DNA of 22,287 nt, taken from the NCBI GenBank assembly GCA_019245455.1, contig JAFARM010000237.1, positions 1-22,287 on the forward strand. Direction: 5' to 3'. Under the pieces are notes generated by a model. That model saw only the letters and a program-made list of their open reading frames with translations. It had not been told where the DNA came from and did no database searches. This DNA comes from Sphingomonadaceae bacterium. GTDB lineage: Bacteria > Pseudomonadota > Alphaproteobacteria > Sphingomonadales > Sphingomonadaceae. A program made the translations under genes and the position numbers. This document shows, in pieces, positions 1 to 6,724 of this stretch. Numbering within the stretch: position 1 is the stretch's first letter; the number at the start of each line of letters is the position of its first letter.

Positions 1-7
1 GCAGCGC

Positions 8-403
8 TCACCGCCCGATCGTCGCCCCCTTCGGCAGGCAGACGCGCACCTCGCTCTCGATCGTCGAGTTCGCCCTGTACTTGGCGACATAGGCGTCCCA
101 CGCGGCGTCGTGCTTGGGCGCGGCATCGCCGTACAGGTGGAAGGTGACGTACTCGCTCGCCGACGGCTTGAGGCCGCCCTTGTCGGGTGCCAGCGCCGGC
201 GCGGTGACGAACTGGTCATCCTTGAAGCCGTGCGCGGCGTACCACGCCTTGTGGTCCTTGACCGCGTCGAGGAAGCCCGCTGGCGTCCCCGCCGCAGTCA
301 GCTTCGACACGCGGATCGTCATCAACCGGTCGTCCCCGCACGGACCCTGCGCCTGCGCCGCCGTGGCACCGGCGGCAAGGACGACGGCAAGCAGCATCTT
401 CAT
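8..403 (-). CDS. Small secreted protein of unknown function
   Basis: I do not recognise this 131-residue protein. The first about 20 residues look like a Sec signal peptide: Met-Lys-Met, a Leu/Val/Ala-rich core, and a likely cut after AQA. The mature part has a Cys just after the cut (GPCGDD) and another near the C terminus (RVCLPKG), which could form a disulfide in the periplasm. By eye the order is strand (MTIRVSKL), helix (FLDAVKDHKAWYAAHG), strand, strand (EYVTFHLYG), helix (AAWDAYVAKYR), strand (SEVRVCLP). This would suit a ferredoxin-like alpha/beta fold, but that is inference. I chose the ATG at 403 because AAGGGGGA lies just upstream and the signal peptide starts there. The frame stays open upstream to 583, but that part is repeat DNA with no protein-like character. 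Confidence 0.72.
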   Translation of the reverse strand: MKMLLAVVLAAGATAAQAQGPCGDDRLMTIRVSKLTAAGTPAGFLDAVKDHKAWYAAHGFKDDQFVTAPALAPDKGGLKPSASEYVTFHLYGDAAPKHDAAWDAYVAKYRANSTIESEVRVCLPKGATIGR

Positions 404-560
404 CGACTTCCCCCTTGGACAGGCGGGCAGCTTAGTCGCCGCCGCCGGCGCTTCAAGCGCGTTCGCGACCGGAATGGCGGCGATGGGCAACGATTGGCGG
501 CAATGGACCGCGATGGGCTGCGACTGGCGGCGGTGGACCGCGGTATCCCCAACACTCCGG

Positions 561-651
561 GTCATGCTGGCGCAGACCAGCATCCAGGGTCGTGCGCGAC
601 GACAGGCCGGCCGCTCGCACGACCGTGGATGCTGGCCTGCGCCAGCATGAC
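561..651. repeat. Palindromic repeat family A, copy 1
   Basis: The arms GTCATGCTGGCGCAG (561-575) and CTGCGCCAGCATGAC (637-651) are inverse complements. Each arm also folds on itself (ATGCTGG..CCAGCAT), so the unit is a pair of short hairpins in inverted orientation around a variable centre. The layout resembles REP doublets or short MITEs; mobility is not shown here. Confidence 0.75.
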
Positions 652-789
652 ACTCGTTCCTTTTTGATGAGGCGCGTGCACGGGCGGCGACCGCGCTTCA
701 CGCGGGTTCGCGACCGGAATGGGGGCGATGGGCGGCAGAGGATCGGCGGCGGCGGGCGGCGATGGACCGCGGTTTCCCCAACACTCCGA

Positions 790-879
790 GTCATGCTGGC
801 GCAGGCCGGCATCCAGGGTCGTGGCGGGCGGGCGGCCTGGGGTCGCGCACCGCCGTGGATGCTGGCCTGCGCCAGCATG
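790..879. repeat. Palindromic repeat family A, copy 2
   Basis: Same design as the copy at 561-651: GTCATGCTGGCGCAG at the left, CTGCGCCAGCATG at the right, with GTGGATGCTGG before the right arm. The centre is GC-rich and differs from the other copies. Confidence 0.73.
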
Positions 880-927
880 GCCCCCGCCCCCGTTGATGAG
901 GCCGTGCGCAGGAGCAGCGGCCGCGCC

Positions 928-1356
928 TCAGCCGCCGACGGTGACCACGGCCTTTTTCGCGTCCAGCGTCTTCGCCGGGGCGGCCATCAGCTCGCGCAGG
1001 AACGCGCCCTTGTTGACCGTCGGCGTGTCCGGATCGGCGGCCGACGAGCGGATGTTGGGCTCGGGCTTGGCCGCGCCGGCCTTGTCGAGCAGCGTCGCTT
1101 CGGCCGGCGACTTGGGCGTGATCTTGACGCCCGGCCCGAACAGCGCCTCGGCGGCGTTCTGCTGCGCATCGTCGGCGAGCGCGCGCGGCGCGCCGGGCTT
1201 GGGCGGGGTCAGCGCGAAGTCGGGCGGCACGATCAGCGGCGCGTTGCGGCTGATGGCGAACTCGTCGGGCGCGTTGCGGTTGGCCAGGCGGTTCTTGTGG
1301 TGGGCGCAGCCAGCCAGCGCGACGGCGGCAGTAAGGACGACGATCGGCCACTTCAC
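928..1356 (-). CDS. bamF: DUF3035 lipoprotein, BamF-like beta-barrel assembly subunit
   Basis: A 142-residue lipoprotein. Residues 1-17 form a lipoprotein signal peptide ending in the lipobox LAGC, so Cys17 should be lipidated. The mature part begins with NRNAPDEFAISRNAPLIVPP, the kind of segment (DEF.V..R.PL..PPDF) known from DUF3035 proteins. In alphaproteobacteria this family is described as BamF, a lipoprotein subunit of the outer-membrane barrel assembly machine. The GTG at 1356 is chosen because AGGAG lies eight bases upstream and the signal peptide starts there. It follows lspA after an 11-base gap, so the enzyme that cuts its signal peptide is probably made from the same transcript. 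The low-complexity Ala/Pro-rich tail has no recognisable domain. The family call is from motif memory, not a search. Confidence 0.78.
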   Translation of the reverse strand: MKWPIVVLTAAVALAGCAHHKNRLANRNAPDEFAISRNAPLIVPPDFALTPPKPGAPRALADDAQQNAAEALFGPGVKITPKSPAEATLLDKAGAAKPEPNIRSSAADPDTPTVNKGAFLRELMAAPAKTLDAKKAVVTVGG

Positions 1357-1367
1357 GGGCAACACTC

Positions 1368-1838
1368 CTAGACCGGCTTGGCCGCGGGGGCGAGGACGCT
1401 CCGCAGCAACAGCAGGATGACGCCGACGGTTATAGCGGCATCGGCGACGTTGAAGACGTAAAAATGATGGTCGCGCCAGAAGGCGTGGAAGAAGTCGACG
1501 ACATAGCCGAAGCGCACCCGGTCGACGATGTTGCCGAGCGCGCCGCCGAGCACCAGCCCGAGCGCGACCTGATCGACCCGGTTCGTCTCGCGCGCGATCC
1601 ACACCGCGACCCCAACGGCGATGGCGAGCGTCGCCGCGACAAGCAGCCAGCGCCCGATGACGCCGTCGGCGCGCAGCAGCCCCATCGACACGCCGGTGTT
1701 CTCGACCCAGGTCAGATCGAAGCTCGGCACCAGCGGCACGACGCCCCGCGTGCGGAGGTCGAGCACCGCGGTCACCCAGTACTTGACCAGCTGGTCGAGC
1801 ACGAACACGCCGGCCGCGACGCTGTAGCCGAGCCGCAT
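1368..1838 (-). CDS. lspA: Lipoprotein signal peptidase (signal peptidase II)
   Basis: Inner-membrane aspartyl protease that removes the signal peptide of diacylglyceryl-modified prolipoproteins at the lipobox Cys. The 156-residue length fits the family. Hydrophobic segments lie near residues 5-25, 63-82, 89-104 and 131-150. Family motifs are DQLVKYWV (15-22), WVENTGVSMGLL (44-55), GNIVDRVRFGYVVDF (102-116) and FNVADAAITVG (129-139). Asp115 and Asp133 are the expected catalytic pair. The start ATG at 1838 overlaps the ileS stop (TGATG on the coding strand), so translation is probably coupled; an in-frame upstream ATG at 1868 would lie inside ileS and adds no conserved sequence. Order ribF-ileS-lspA matches the operon known from many Proteobacteria. 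Confidence 0.95.
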   Translation of the reverse strand: MRLGYSVAAGVFVLDQLVKYWVTAVLDLRTRGVVPLVPSFDLTWVENTGVSMGLLRADGVIGRWLLVAATLAIAVGVAVWIARETNRVDQVALGLVLGGALGNIVDRVRFGYVVDFFHAFWRDHHFYVFNVADAAITVGVILLLLRSVLAPAAKPV

Positions 1839-4777
1839 CACGCCAGCACCGTCGTGCAGCGCCCGCACAGGCCGGTGTCGGGCTCGACATCGGGCAGGTG
1901 GCGGCGGCAGCGGTCGCAGCGGGGGAAGGCGGTCGGCGTCACCGTCACCCGCACCGCCTCGGCAGCCGGATCGGTCGCCAGCCTGACGCCGGCGACGATC
2001 GCCAGCTCGGCGAAGTCGGTCGAGGCGATCAGGGCCGCGGCCTCGGGCGGGGCGGTGACGGTGAGGTCGGCCTCAAGGCTCGACCCGATCGCTTTGGCCT
2101 TGCGCTCCGGCTCGATCGCGAGCGTCGCCAGGCCGCGAAGCGCCCGCAGCCGCTCCCACCGCGCAGCCAGTGCCTCGTCGCGCCATGCGGAGTAGTCGCG
2201 CCACTCCTCAAGGTGCACGCTCGGCGCTTGCGGAAAACGCGTCCGCCACACCTCGTCGGTGGTGAACACCAGCACGGGGCTTAGCCAGCGGACCAGCGCG
2301 TGGAACACCGCGTCGAGCACCGTCCGGCACGCCCGCCGCTTCGGGTTGCTCGCGGCGTCGCAGTACAGGCTGTCCTTGCGCACGTCGAAGTAGAAGGCCG
2401 ACAGGTCCTGGTTCACGAAGGCATTGACCGCCGCCATCACGGCCGAGAAGTCGAAGTCGCGCACCCGCTGCCGGAAGTCGGCGTCGAGCTCGGCGAGGCG
2501 GTGAAGCACCCAGCGCTCGAGCTCGGGCATTTCGGCCACCGGCAGCCGCTCCGCCTCGTCCCAGCGGTCGAGCGCGCCCAGAAGGTAGCGGAAGGTGTTG
2601 CGCAGCTTGCGGTACGCGTCGGTCTGGCCGGCGAGCACCTCCTTGCCGATCTTGACGTCGTCGAAATAGTCGATGCTCGCCACCCACAGGCGCAGGATGT
2701 CCGCCCCTTGCGTGTCGGAGATCGCCATCGGGTCGACGACGTTGCCGACCGACTTCGACATCTTCTTGCCCTCGGCGTCGAGGGCCATGCCGTAGGTCAG
2801 CACGTTCCGGTACGGCGCGACCCCGCGCGTACCGCAGCTTTCGAGCAGCGACGACTGGAACCAGCCGCGATGCTGGTCCGACCCCTCGACATAGATGTCG
2901 GCGCGAGTGCCCGGGCCGTAGCGCGCCTCGACGACGAAAGCGTGGGTCGAGCCGCTGTCGAACCAGACGTCGAGGATATCGTCGACGCGCTCGTAATCGG
3001 CAGGGTCGCGCCCTTCTCCAAGGAAGTGCGCCGGGTCGGTCGCCCACCAGGCGTCGGCCCCGCCCGCCTCGACGGCGGCGACGATGCGCGCGTCGACGGC
3101 CGGGTCCCGCAGGTACTCGCCCGTGCGCCGGTCGACGAACAGGGTGATCGGCACTCCCCACGCGCGCTGTCGGGAGATGACCCAGTCCGGCCGGCCGGCG
3201 ACCATGGCGGTGATGCGGTTGCGGCTGCGTTCTGGCACCCAGCGGGTGTCGGCGATGGCGGCAAGGGCCTTCTCCCGCAGCGTCCGTCCCTCTCCCCTTG
3301 AGGGAGAGGGGCCGGCGGCGAAGCCGCCAGGGTGAGGGTGCGTCGCCGCAGTCGCCTCACCCTCACCCTGGCCGCCGAAGGGCGGCCGTCCCTCTCCCTC
3401 AAGGGGAGAGGGAGACGGCGCGTCCATCGGGATGAACCATTGCGGCGTCGCGCGGAAGATCAGCTTGGCGTGGCTGCGCCAGCTGTGCGGGTAGCTATGC
3501 CGGTAGTCGGCGCTCGCCGCCAGCAGCGCGCCGGCCGCGCGCAGGTCGCGGCAGATCGGGCCATCGGGGGCGTTGAACTTCGGGTTGATGACGCTCCCCT
3601 GCCCGCCGAGCCACGCCCAGTCGGCGCGGTAGCGCCCGTCGCCCTCGACCGCGAAGACCGGGTCGATGCCGTTCGCCCGGCACAGCAGGAAGTCGTCCTC
3701 GCCGTGGTCGGGGGCCATGTGAACGAGGCCGGTCCCCTGGTCGGTGGAGACGAAGTCGCCGGCGAGGAACGGGCGGGGGCGAGCGAAGAACCCGCCGAGG
3801 GCGTGCATCGGGTGGCGGGCGACGGCGCCGGCGAGGGCGGAGCCTGAGAACAAGCCCAGCGCGTGCTCTCCAAGATCGGTCGCTGAGCCCTCCGGCCCTG
3901 CATCCGGCGGCGGGAACAGACCAGTCCGATCCCAGAAGTCATTCAAGAGATCGTTGGCTACTAAATATGTCCGGCCTGAAACGTCGCGGAAAAGCGCGTA
4001 CTGTATCGCATTGCCATACGCGATCGCCTGGTTGACCGGGATCGTCCACGGGGTCGTCGTCCACACCACCGCGGACGCGCCGACCAGCTCCGGCGCGTTC
4101 GGAGCCTCGACAATCTCGAATGCCACGTCGATCTGGGTCGAGATGATGTCGGCATATTCGACCTCTGCCTCGGCCAGCGCTGTCCGCTCGACCGGCGACC
4201 ACATCACCGGCTTGGCCCCGCGGTAGAGCTGGCCTCTCGCGGCGAATTTCAGCAGCTCGGCGACGATCGTCGCTTCGGCCTTGTAGTCCATCGTCAGGTA
4301 GGGGTCGGCCCAGTCGCCCATGACGCCGAGGCGCTGGAATTGCGCCGACTGCCGCTTGACCCAGTGGGCGGCATAGGCGCGGCACTCGGCGCGGAACTCG
4401 CGCGCGGGCACGTCGTCCTTGTTCAGCTTCTTTGCACGGTACTGCTCCTCGACCTTCCACTCGATCGGCAGGCCGTGGCAGTCCCAGCCGGGGATGTACG
4501 GCGCGTCGTGGCCGAGCGCCGAGTGGCTGCGGACGATCAGGTCCTTCAGGATCTTGTTCATCGCATGGCCGACGTGGAGGTCGCCATTGGCGTAGGGCGG
4601 GCCGTCGTGGAGGATGAAGCGCTCGCGGCCCTCGCGCTGCTTGCGGAGCGTGCCGTAGACGTCCTCCGCCCGCCACCGCGCCAGCCACTTCGGCTCGGCC
4701 TCGGCGAGCCCCGCGCGCATCGGGAAGTCGGTCTTCGGCAGGAAGACGCGGTAATCTCTAGCGGGCGGCTCGGACAT
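1838..4777 (-). CDS. ileS: Isoleucyl-tRNA synthetase with in-frame repeat insert
   Basis: Class Ia cytoplasmic synthetase that charges tRNA-Ile and edits mischarged valine. It has 979 residues. The HIGH motif is HVGH at 68-71, inside PYANGDLHVGHAMNK. KMSKS lies at 672-676 in GKKMSKSVGNVVDP. WTTTPWTIP marks the CP1 editing domain. The C terminus has a Zn-finger-like CDRC...CGRC pattern. The start at 4777 is 12 bp after the ribF stop. Two oddities: residues about 456-497, between QWFIPMD and LREKALAAI, are encoded by a family C palindromic repeat and are a Ser/Pro/Gly/Glu-rich insert foreign to the family; and bases 3901-4020 are only about 54% GC (65 of 120 by hand count), well below the neighbourhood. 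The frame is open throughout, so the enzyme should be functional; it appears to be the essential copy, as no other is visible in this window. Confidence 0.97.
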   Translation of the reverse strand: MSEPPARDYRVFLPKTDFPMRAGLAEAEPKWLARWRAEDVYGTLRKQREGRERFILHDGPPYANGDLHVGHAMNKILKDLIVRSHSALGHDAPYIPGWDCHGLPIEWKVEEQYRAKKLNKDDVPAREFRAECRAYAAHWVKRQSAQFQRLGVMGDWADPYLTMDYKAEATIVAELLKFAARGQLYRGAKPVMWSPVERTALAEAEVEYADIISTQIDVAFEIVEAPNAPELVGASAVVWTTTPWTIPVNQAIAYGNAIQYALFRDVSGRTYLVANDLLNDFWDRTGLFPPPDAGPEGSATDLGEHALGLFSGSALAGAVARHPMHALGGFFARPRPFLAGDFVSTDQGTGLVHMAPDHGEDDFLLCRANGIDPVFAVEGDGRYRADWAWLGGQGSVINPKFNAPDGPICRDLRAAGALLAASADYRHSYPHSWRSHAKLIFRATPQWFIPMDAPSPSPLEGEGRPPFGGQGEGEATAATHPHPGGFAAGPSPSRGEGRTLREKALAAIADTRWVPERSRNRITAMVAGRPDWVISRQRAWGVPITLFVDRRTGEYLRDPAVDARIVAAVEAGGADAWWATDPAHFLGEGRDPADYERVDDILDVWFDSGSTHAFVVEARYGPGTRADIYVEGSDQHRGWFQSSLLESCGTRGVAPYRNVLTYGMALDAEGKKMSKSVGNVVDPMAISDTQGADILRLWVASIDYFDDVKIGKEVLAGQTDAYRKLRNTFRYLLGALDRWDEAERLPVAEMPELERWVLHRLAELDADFRQRVRDFDFSAVMAAVNAFVNQDLSAFYFDVRKDSLYCDAASNPKRRACRTVLDAVFHALVRWLSPVLVFTTDEVWRTRFPQAPSVHLEEWRDYSAWRDEALAARWERLRALRGLATLAIEPERKAKAIGSSLEADLTVTAPPEAAALIASTDFAELAIVAGVRLATDPAAEAVRVTVTPTAFPRCDRCRRHLPDVEPDTGLCGRCTTVLA
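3288..3411. repeat. Palindromic repeat family C, complete copy inside ileS
   Basis: Left half: a hairpin CCCTCTCCCCTTGAGGGAGAGG, a second hairpin GGCGGCGAAGCCGCC, then AGGGTGAGGGTG. About 17 bases follow, then the right half in inverted order: CACCCTCACCCT, a hairpin GGCCGCCGAAGGGCGGCC, and CCCTCTCCCTCAAGGGGAGAGGG. The two halves pair with each other and each half folds on itself. The same halves flank the DUF559 gene at 10572-11041. The repeat is translated in frame as part of IleS. Confidence 0.88.
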
Positions 4778-4789
4778 GGAGTAGCGCGT

Positions 4790-5734
4790 CTAGCCGCCGC
4801 TTGGCCTCGGCGCAATCGCAAGCACGGTGCGCGCGGCTTCGCCGTCGCGGGCGATCTGGCGCTTGAGCGCGTCCATTCCGTCGAGCTTCCATTCCGGGCG
4901 CAGGAAGGCGACGAGCGCAACATCGACCTCGCGGCCGTAGAGGTCGCCGGCCCAGTCGAACAGGTGGACCTCGAGCAGCTCTTGCGCGGGCTCGATCATC
5001 GGCCGGATGCCGAGGTTGGCGACGCCGTCGCGCCACGCCCCGTCGACCCAGGCGCGCACCGCATAGACGCCGTACGCCGGGCGCAGATAGTCGCCGAGCG
5101 CGACGTTGGCGGTCGGGAAGCCGAGCGTACGGCCGAGCTTCGCGCCGTGCTCGACGCGGCCGCGGATGATGAACGGGCGGGTCAGGAGGTCGGCGGCGGC
5201 TTCGGGCTCGGCGGCGCGCAGCAGGTCGCGGATGCGGCTCGACGAAACGATGCCGCCGCCGTCGCCGACCGCCGCCACCACCTCCGCACCGATGCCGTGC
5301 GCGGCACCAATGCGGGCGAGCGCCGCCGTATCGCCCGACCGCCGCGCGCCGAAGGTGAAGTCGGCGCCGCTGACCACCGCACACGCACCAATCTGCGCAT
5401 CGAGCTGGTCGGCGACGAAGCTGGCGGCGCTGTACGCGGCGAAGGCGGCGTCGAAGCGGAAGACGACGGTCGCGTCGACCCCGAAGGCGGCGAGCAGGTC
5501 GAGCTTCTGCGCCGGCGTCGTCAGGGCGAAGGGCGGCGCGTCGGGGCGGAACACCCGCGCGGGATGCGGATCGAAGGTGGCGACGAGCGCCGGCCGCCCC
5601 TCGCGCCTTGCGCGGCGCATGGCGGCCCCGACGACCGCCTGGTGCCCGCGATGGAAGCCGTCGAAGTTCCCGAGCGCGACGACGCCGCCGCGATAGCGCG
5701 CCGGCACCGCCCCCCCATCCGTGATCCGCTCCAT
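4790..5734 (-). CDS. ribF: Bifunctional riboflavin kinase / FAD synthetase
   Basis: Makes FMN from riboflavin and ATP, then FAD from FMN and ATP. The 314-residue length is normal for RibF. The N-terminal nucleotidyltransferase domain carries GNFDGFHRGH (22-31) and FDPHPARVF. SSRIRDLL, near the middle, corresponds to the family's ISST.IR motif. The C-terminal kinase domain begins around GRVEHGAKLGRTLGFPTAN, with the PTAN nucleotide/metal loop, and continues with PAYGVYAVRAW. The ATG at 5734 is chosen because conserved sequence starts about 16 residues later; the frame is open further upstream but only through repeat DNA. No strong ribosome-binding site is visible. It heads the ribF-ileS-lspA-bamF operon. 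Confidence 0.95.
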   Translation of the reverse strand: MERITDGGAVPARYRGGVVALGNFDGFHRGHQAVVGAAMRRARREGRPALVATFDPHPARVFRPDAPPFALTTPAQKLDLLAAFGVDATVVFRFDAAFAAYSAASFVADQLDAQIGACAVVSGADFTFGARRSGDTAALARIGAAHGIGAEVVAAVGDGGGIVSSSRIRDLLRAAEPEAAADLLTRPFIIRGRVEHGAKLGRTLGFPTANVALGDYLRPAYGVYAVRAWVDGAWRDGVANLGIRPMIEPAQELLEVHLFDWAGDLYGREVDVALVAFLRPEWKLDGMDALKRQIARDGEAARTVLAIAPRPSGG

Positions 5735-5827
5735 CGCGGGGTGTGTAGCGGGGCGCGGGGGCGGCGTCACGGGGGGCGCTCGCGAGCGGTGCGCACTCTC
5801 TTCGGGAGCGGTGCGCACCCTCTTATC

Positions 5828-5899
5828 GTCATCCCCGCGAAAGCGGGGACCCATCTCCTGAAGCCGCGGGAGATGGGTCCCCGCTTTCGCGGGGATGAC
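5828..5899. repeat. Palindromic repeat family B, copy 1
   Basis: Left arm GTCATCCCCGCGAAAGCGGG followed by GACCCATCTCC; right arm GGAGATGGGTC followed by CCCGCTTTCGCGGGGATGAC. Each arm contains its own hairpin (CCCCGC GAAA GCGGGG) and the two arms also pair along their whole length. Near-identical arms recur at 8548-8658 and 12531-12602. Confidence 0.85.
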
Positions 5900-5909
5900 A
5901 AGAGGGGGG

Positions 5910-6016
5910 TCAGCGCCGCTCCAGCGTGACGAAGCTGAACGCCGGGGCGTCGCCGTCGGCGGCATGATCCTCGCGTGCCGTCTCCGTCCAGATGGCGGGA
6001 TCGAACGGCGGCAGCA
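5910..6016 (-). pseudogene. Duplicated 3' end of folA (relic)
   Basis: These 107 bases align without gaps to the last 107 bases of folA (6196-6302), with seven mismatches by hand count (about 93% identity). Read on the minus strand it still encodes the last 35 residues of dihydrofolate reductase, from LPPFDPAIW to TLERR and the stop, but has no start or upstream portion. Five of the seven differences are silent and two change residues (A to T, Q to E). This suggests that the copy came from another functional folA allele rather than decaying as a dead duplicate. Beyond 6016 the similarity stops abruptly. Confidence 0.85.
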
Positions 6017-6083
6017 TCGGGCGGCGGGGGCGGCAGGGTCAGGTTCGTGGGCGCGAAGTGGCGATCACCCTGTTCCGACCTCA

Positions 6084-6176
6084 GGGTCATGCTGGCGAAG
6101 GCCAGCATCCACGGTCGCGCAGGCGCGCAGGCAATCGTTGCGGTGCACGATGGATGCTGGCCTTCGCCAGCATGAC
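6084..6176. repeat. Palindromic repeat family A, copy 3
   Basis: GTCATGCTGGCGAAGGCCAG at the left and CTGGCCTTCGCCAGCATGAC at the right are inverse complements, each with an internal hairpin. It lies between the folA relic and the 3' end of intact folA. Confidence 0.8.
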
Positions 6177-6195
6177 GCCCAGCGGGTAAGGAGGG

Positions 6196-6714
6196 TCAGC
6201 GCCGCTCCAGCGTGACGAAGCTGAAGGCCGGTGCGTCGCCGTCGGCGGCATGATCCTGGCGGGCCGTTTCCGCCCAGATAGCGGGATCGAACGGCGGCAG
6301 CAGTGTGTCGCCCTCCGGCTCGGCATGAACCTCGGTCAGGTATACCCTCCCCGCGAGCGGCAGCGCCTCGGCATAGACCGCCGCCCCGCCGATGATCATG
6401 GTCTCGGGCCGCGCGTCCGCCTGCCCGGCGGCGGCGGCGATCGCCTCAGCCAGGTCGGAGACCACCGTCACCCCCTCCGCCGTCCAGCCGGGCTCGCGCG
6501 TCAGCACGATATTGTGCCGCCCCGGCAGCGGCCGGCCGATCGATTCGAACGTCCGCCGCCCCATGACGATCGGCTTGGCCCACGTCAGCGCCTTGAAGTG
6601 CCGCAGGTCCGCCGGCAGGTGCCACGGCAGGCCACCGTCGCGTCCGATCACCCCGTTGCTGGCGCGGGCGACGACGAGCGTGACGAGCACAGCCGCTGGC
6701 ACAGCCGCTGGCAC
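6196..6714 (-). CDS. folA: Dihydrofolate reductase
   Basis: NADPH-dependent reduction of dihydrofolate to tetrahydrofolate; it regenerates the folate consumed by ThyA, whose gene lies two genes upstream. Motifs, numbered from the GTG at 6714, are NGVIGRDGGLPWHLPADLRHFK (20-41) with catalytic Asp36, then MGRRTFESIGRPLPGRHNIVL and IIGGAAVYAEAL. The start is uncertain. Three in-frame GTG codons (6714, 6702, 6690) arise from a 12-bp tandem repeat. The conserved core begins at residue 9, and with the 6690 start the catalytic Asp would be residue 28, close to E. coli Asp27. The GTG at 6714 is given because a G-run precedes it and it lies 10 bases after the DUF885 stop, suggesting coupled translation. 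An ATG at 6759 would overlap DUF885. Confidence 0.93.
   Translation of the reverse strand: MPAAVPAAVLVTLVVARASNGVIGRDGGLPWHLPADLRHFKALTWAKPIVMGRRTFESIGRPLPGRHNIVLTREPGWTAEGVTVVSDLAEAIAAAAGQADARPETMIIGGAAVYAEALPLAGRVYLTEVHAEPEGDTLLPPFDPAIWAETARQDHAADGDAPAFSFVTLERR
6688..6714 (-). repeat. 12-bp tandem repeat at the folA start
   Basis: On the coding strand GTGCCAGCGGCT occurs twice in tandem and is followed by a third GTG. The repeat encodes V-P-A-A-V-P-A-A-V in the folA frame, and each unit supplies a possible GTG start. Confidence 0.8.
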
Positions 6715-6724
6715 CGCCCCCGGC

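Larger units (their letters stand above)
450..927. repeat. Two direct copies of a ~235-245 bp non-coding module (family A hairpins)
   Basis: This 524-bp gap between two genes holds no convincing gene. It contains two similar copies in direct orientation, about 450-690 and 695-927. Both start with GCTTCA.GCG.GTTCGCGACC, continue through CGATGGGC and TGGACCGCGGT.TCCCCAACA, contain a family A hairpin pair (561-651 and 790-879), and end with TTGATGAGGC near 664 and 892. The starts are offset by 245 bp and the ends by 228 bp, so the copies differ by a small indel. The second copy runs up to the bamF stop codon. Confidence 0.7.
5735..6195. other. Gene-free interval: repeats and a folA tail relic
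   Basis: This 461-bp stretch between folA and ribF has no intact gene. In plus-strand order it holds a family B hairpin pair (5828-5899), a copy of the last 107 bp of folA (5910-6016), about 67 bp without recognisable content, and a family A hairpin pair (6084-6176). The ribF promoter must lie here or further upstream, but I cannot point to a convincing one. Confidence 0.7.

Noticed and set aside
404..583. N-terminal extension of the small secreted protein up to an ATG at 583
   Set aside because: The extension is encoded in repeat DNA and would bury the signal peptide. A good ribosome site precedes the ATG at 403.
561..879. CRISPR-like array from repeated ATGCTGG motifs
   Set aside because: Repeats alternate in orientation, spacing is irregular and they occur as hairpin pairs. 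No regular spacer pattern or cas gene is seen.
4340..5929. Long plus-strand open frame (529 codons) opposite ileS and ribF
   Set aside because: It runs antisense to two clearly recognised genes and its product is Arg/Ala/Gly-rich without motifs, as expected for a shadow in high-GC DNA.
5767..6108. Minus-strand 113-codon frame across the repeats upstream of ribF
   Set aside because: It is composed of palindrome sequence and the folA relic read in the wrong frame, and has no protein-like character.
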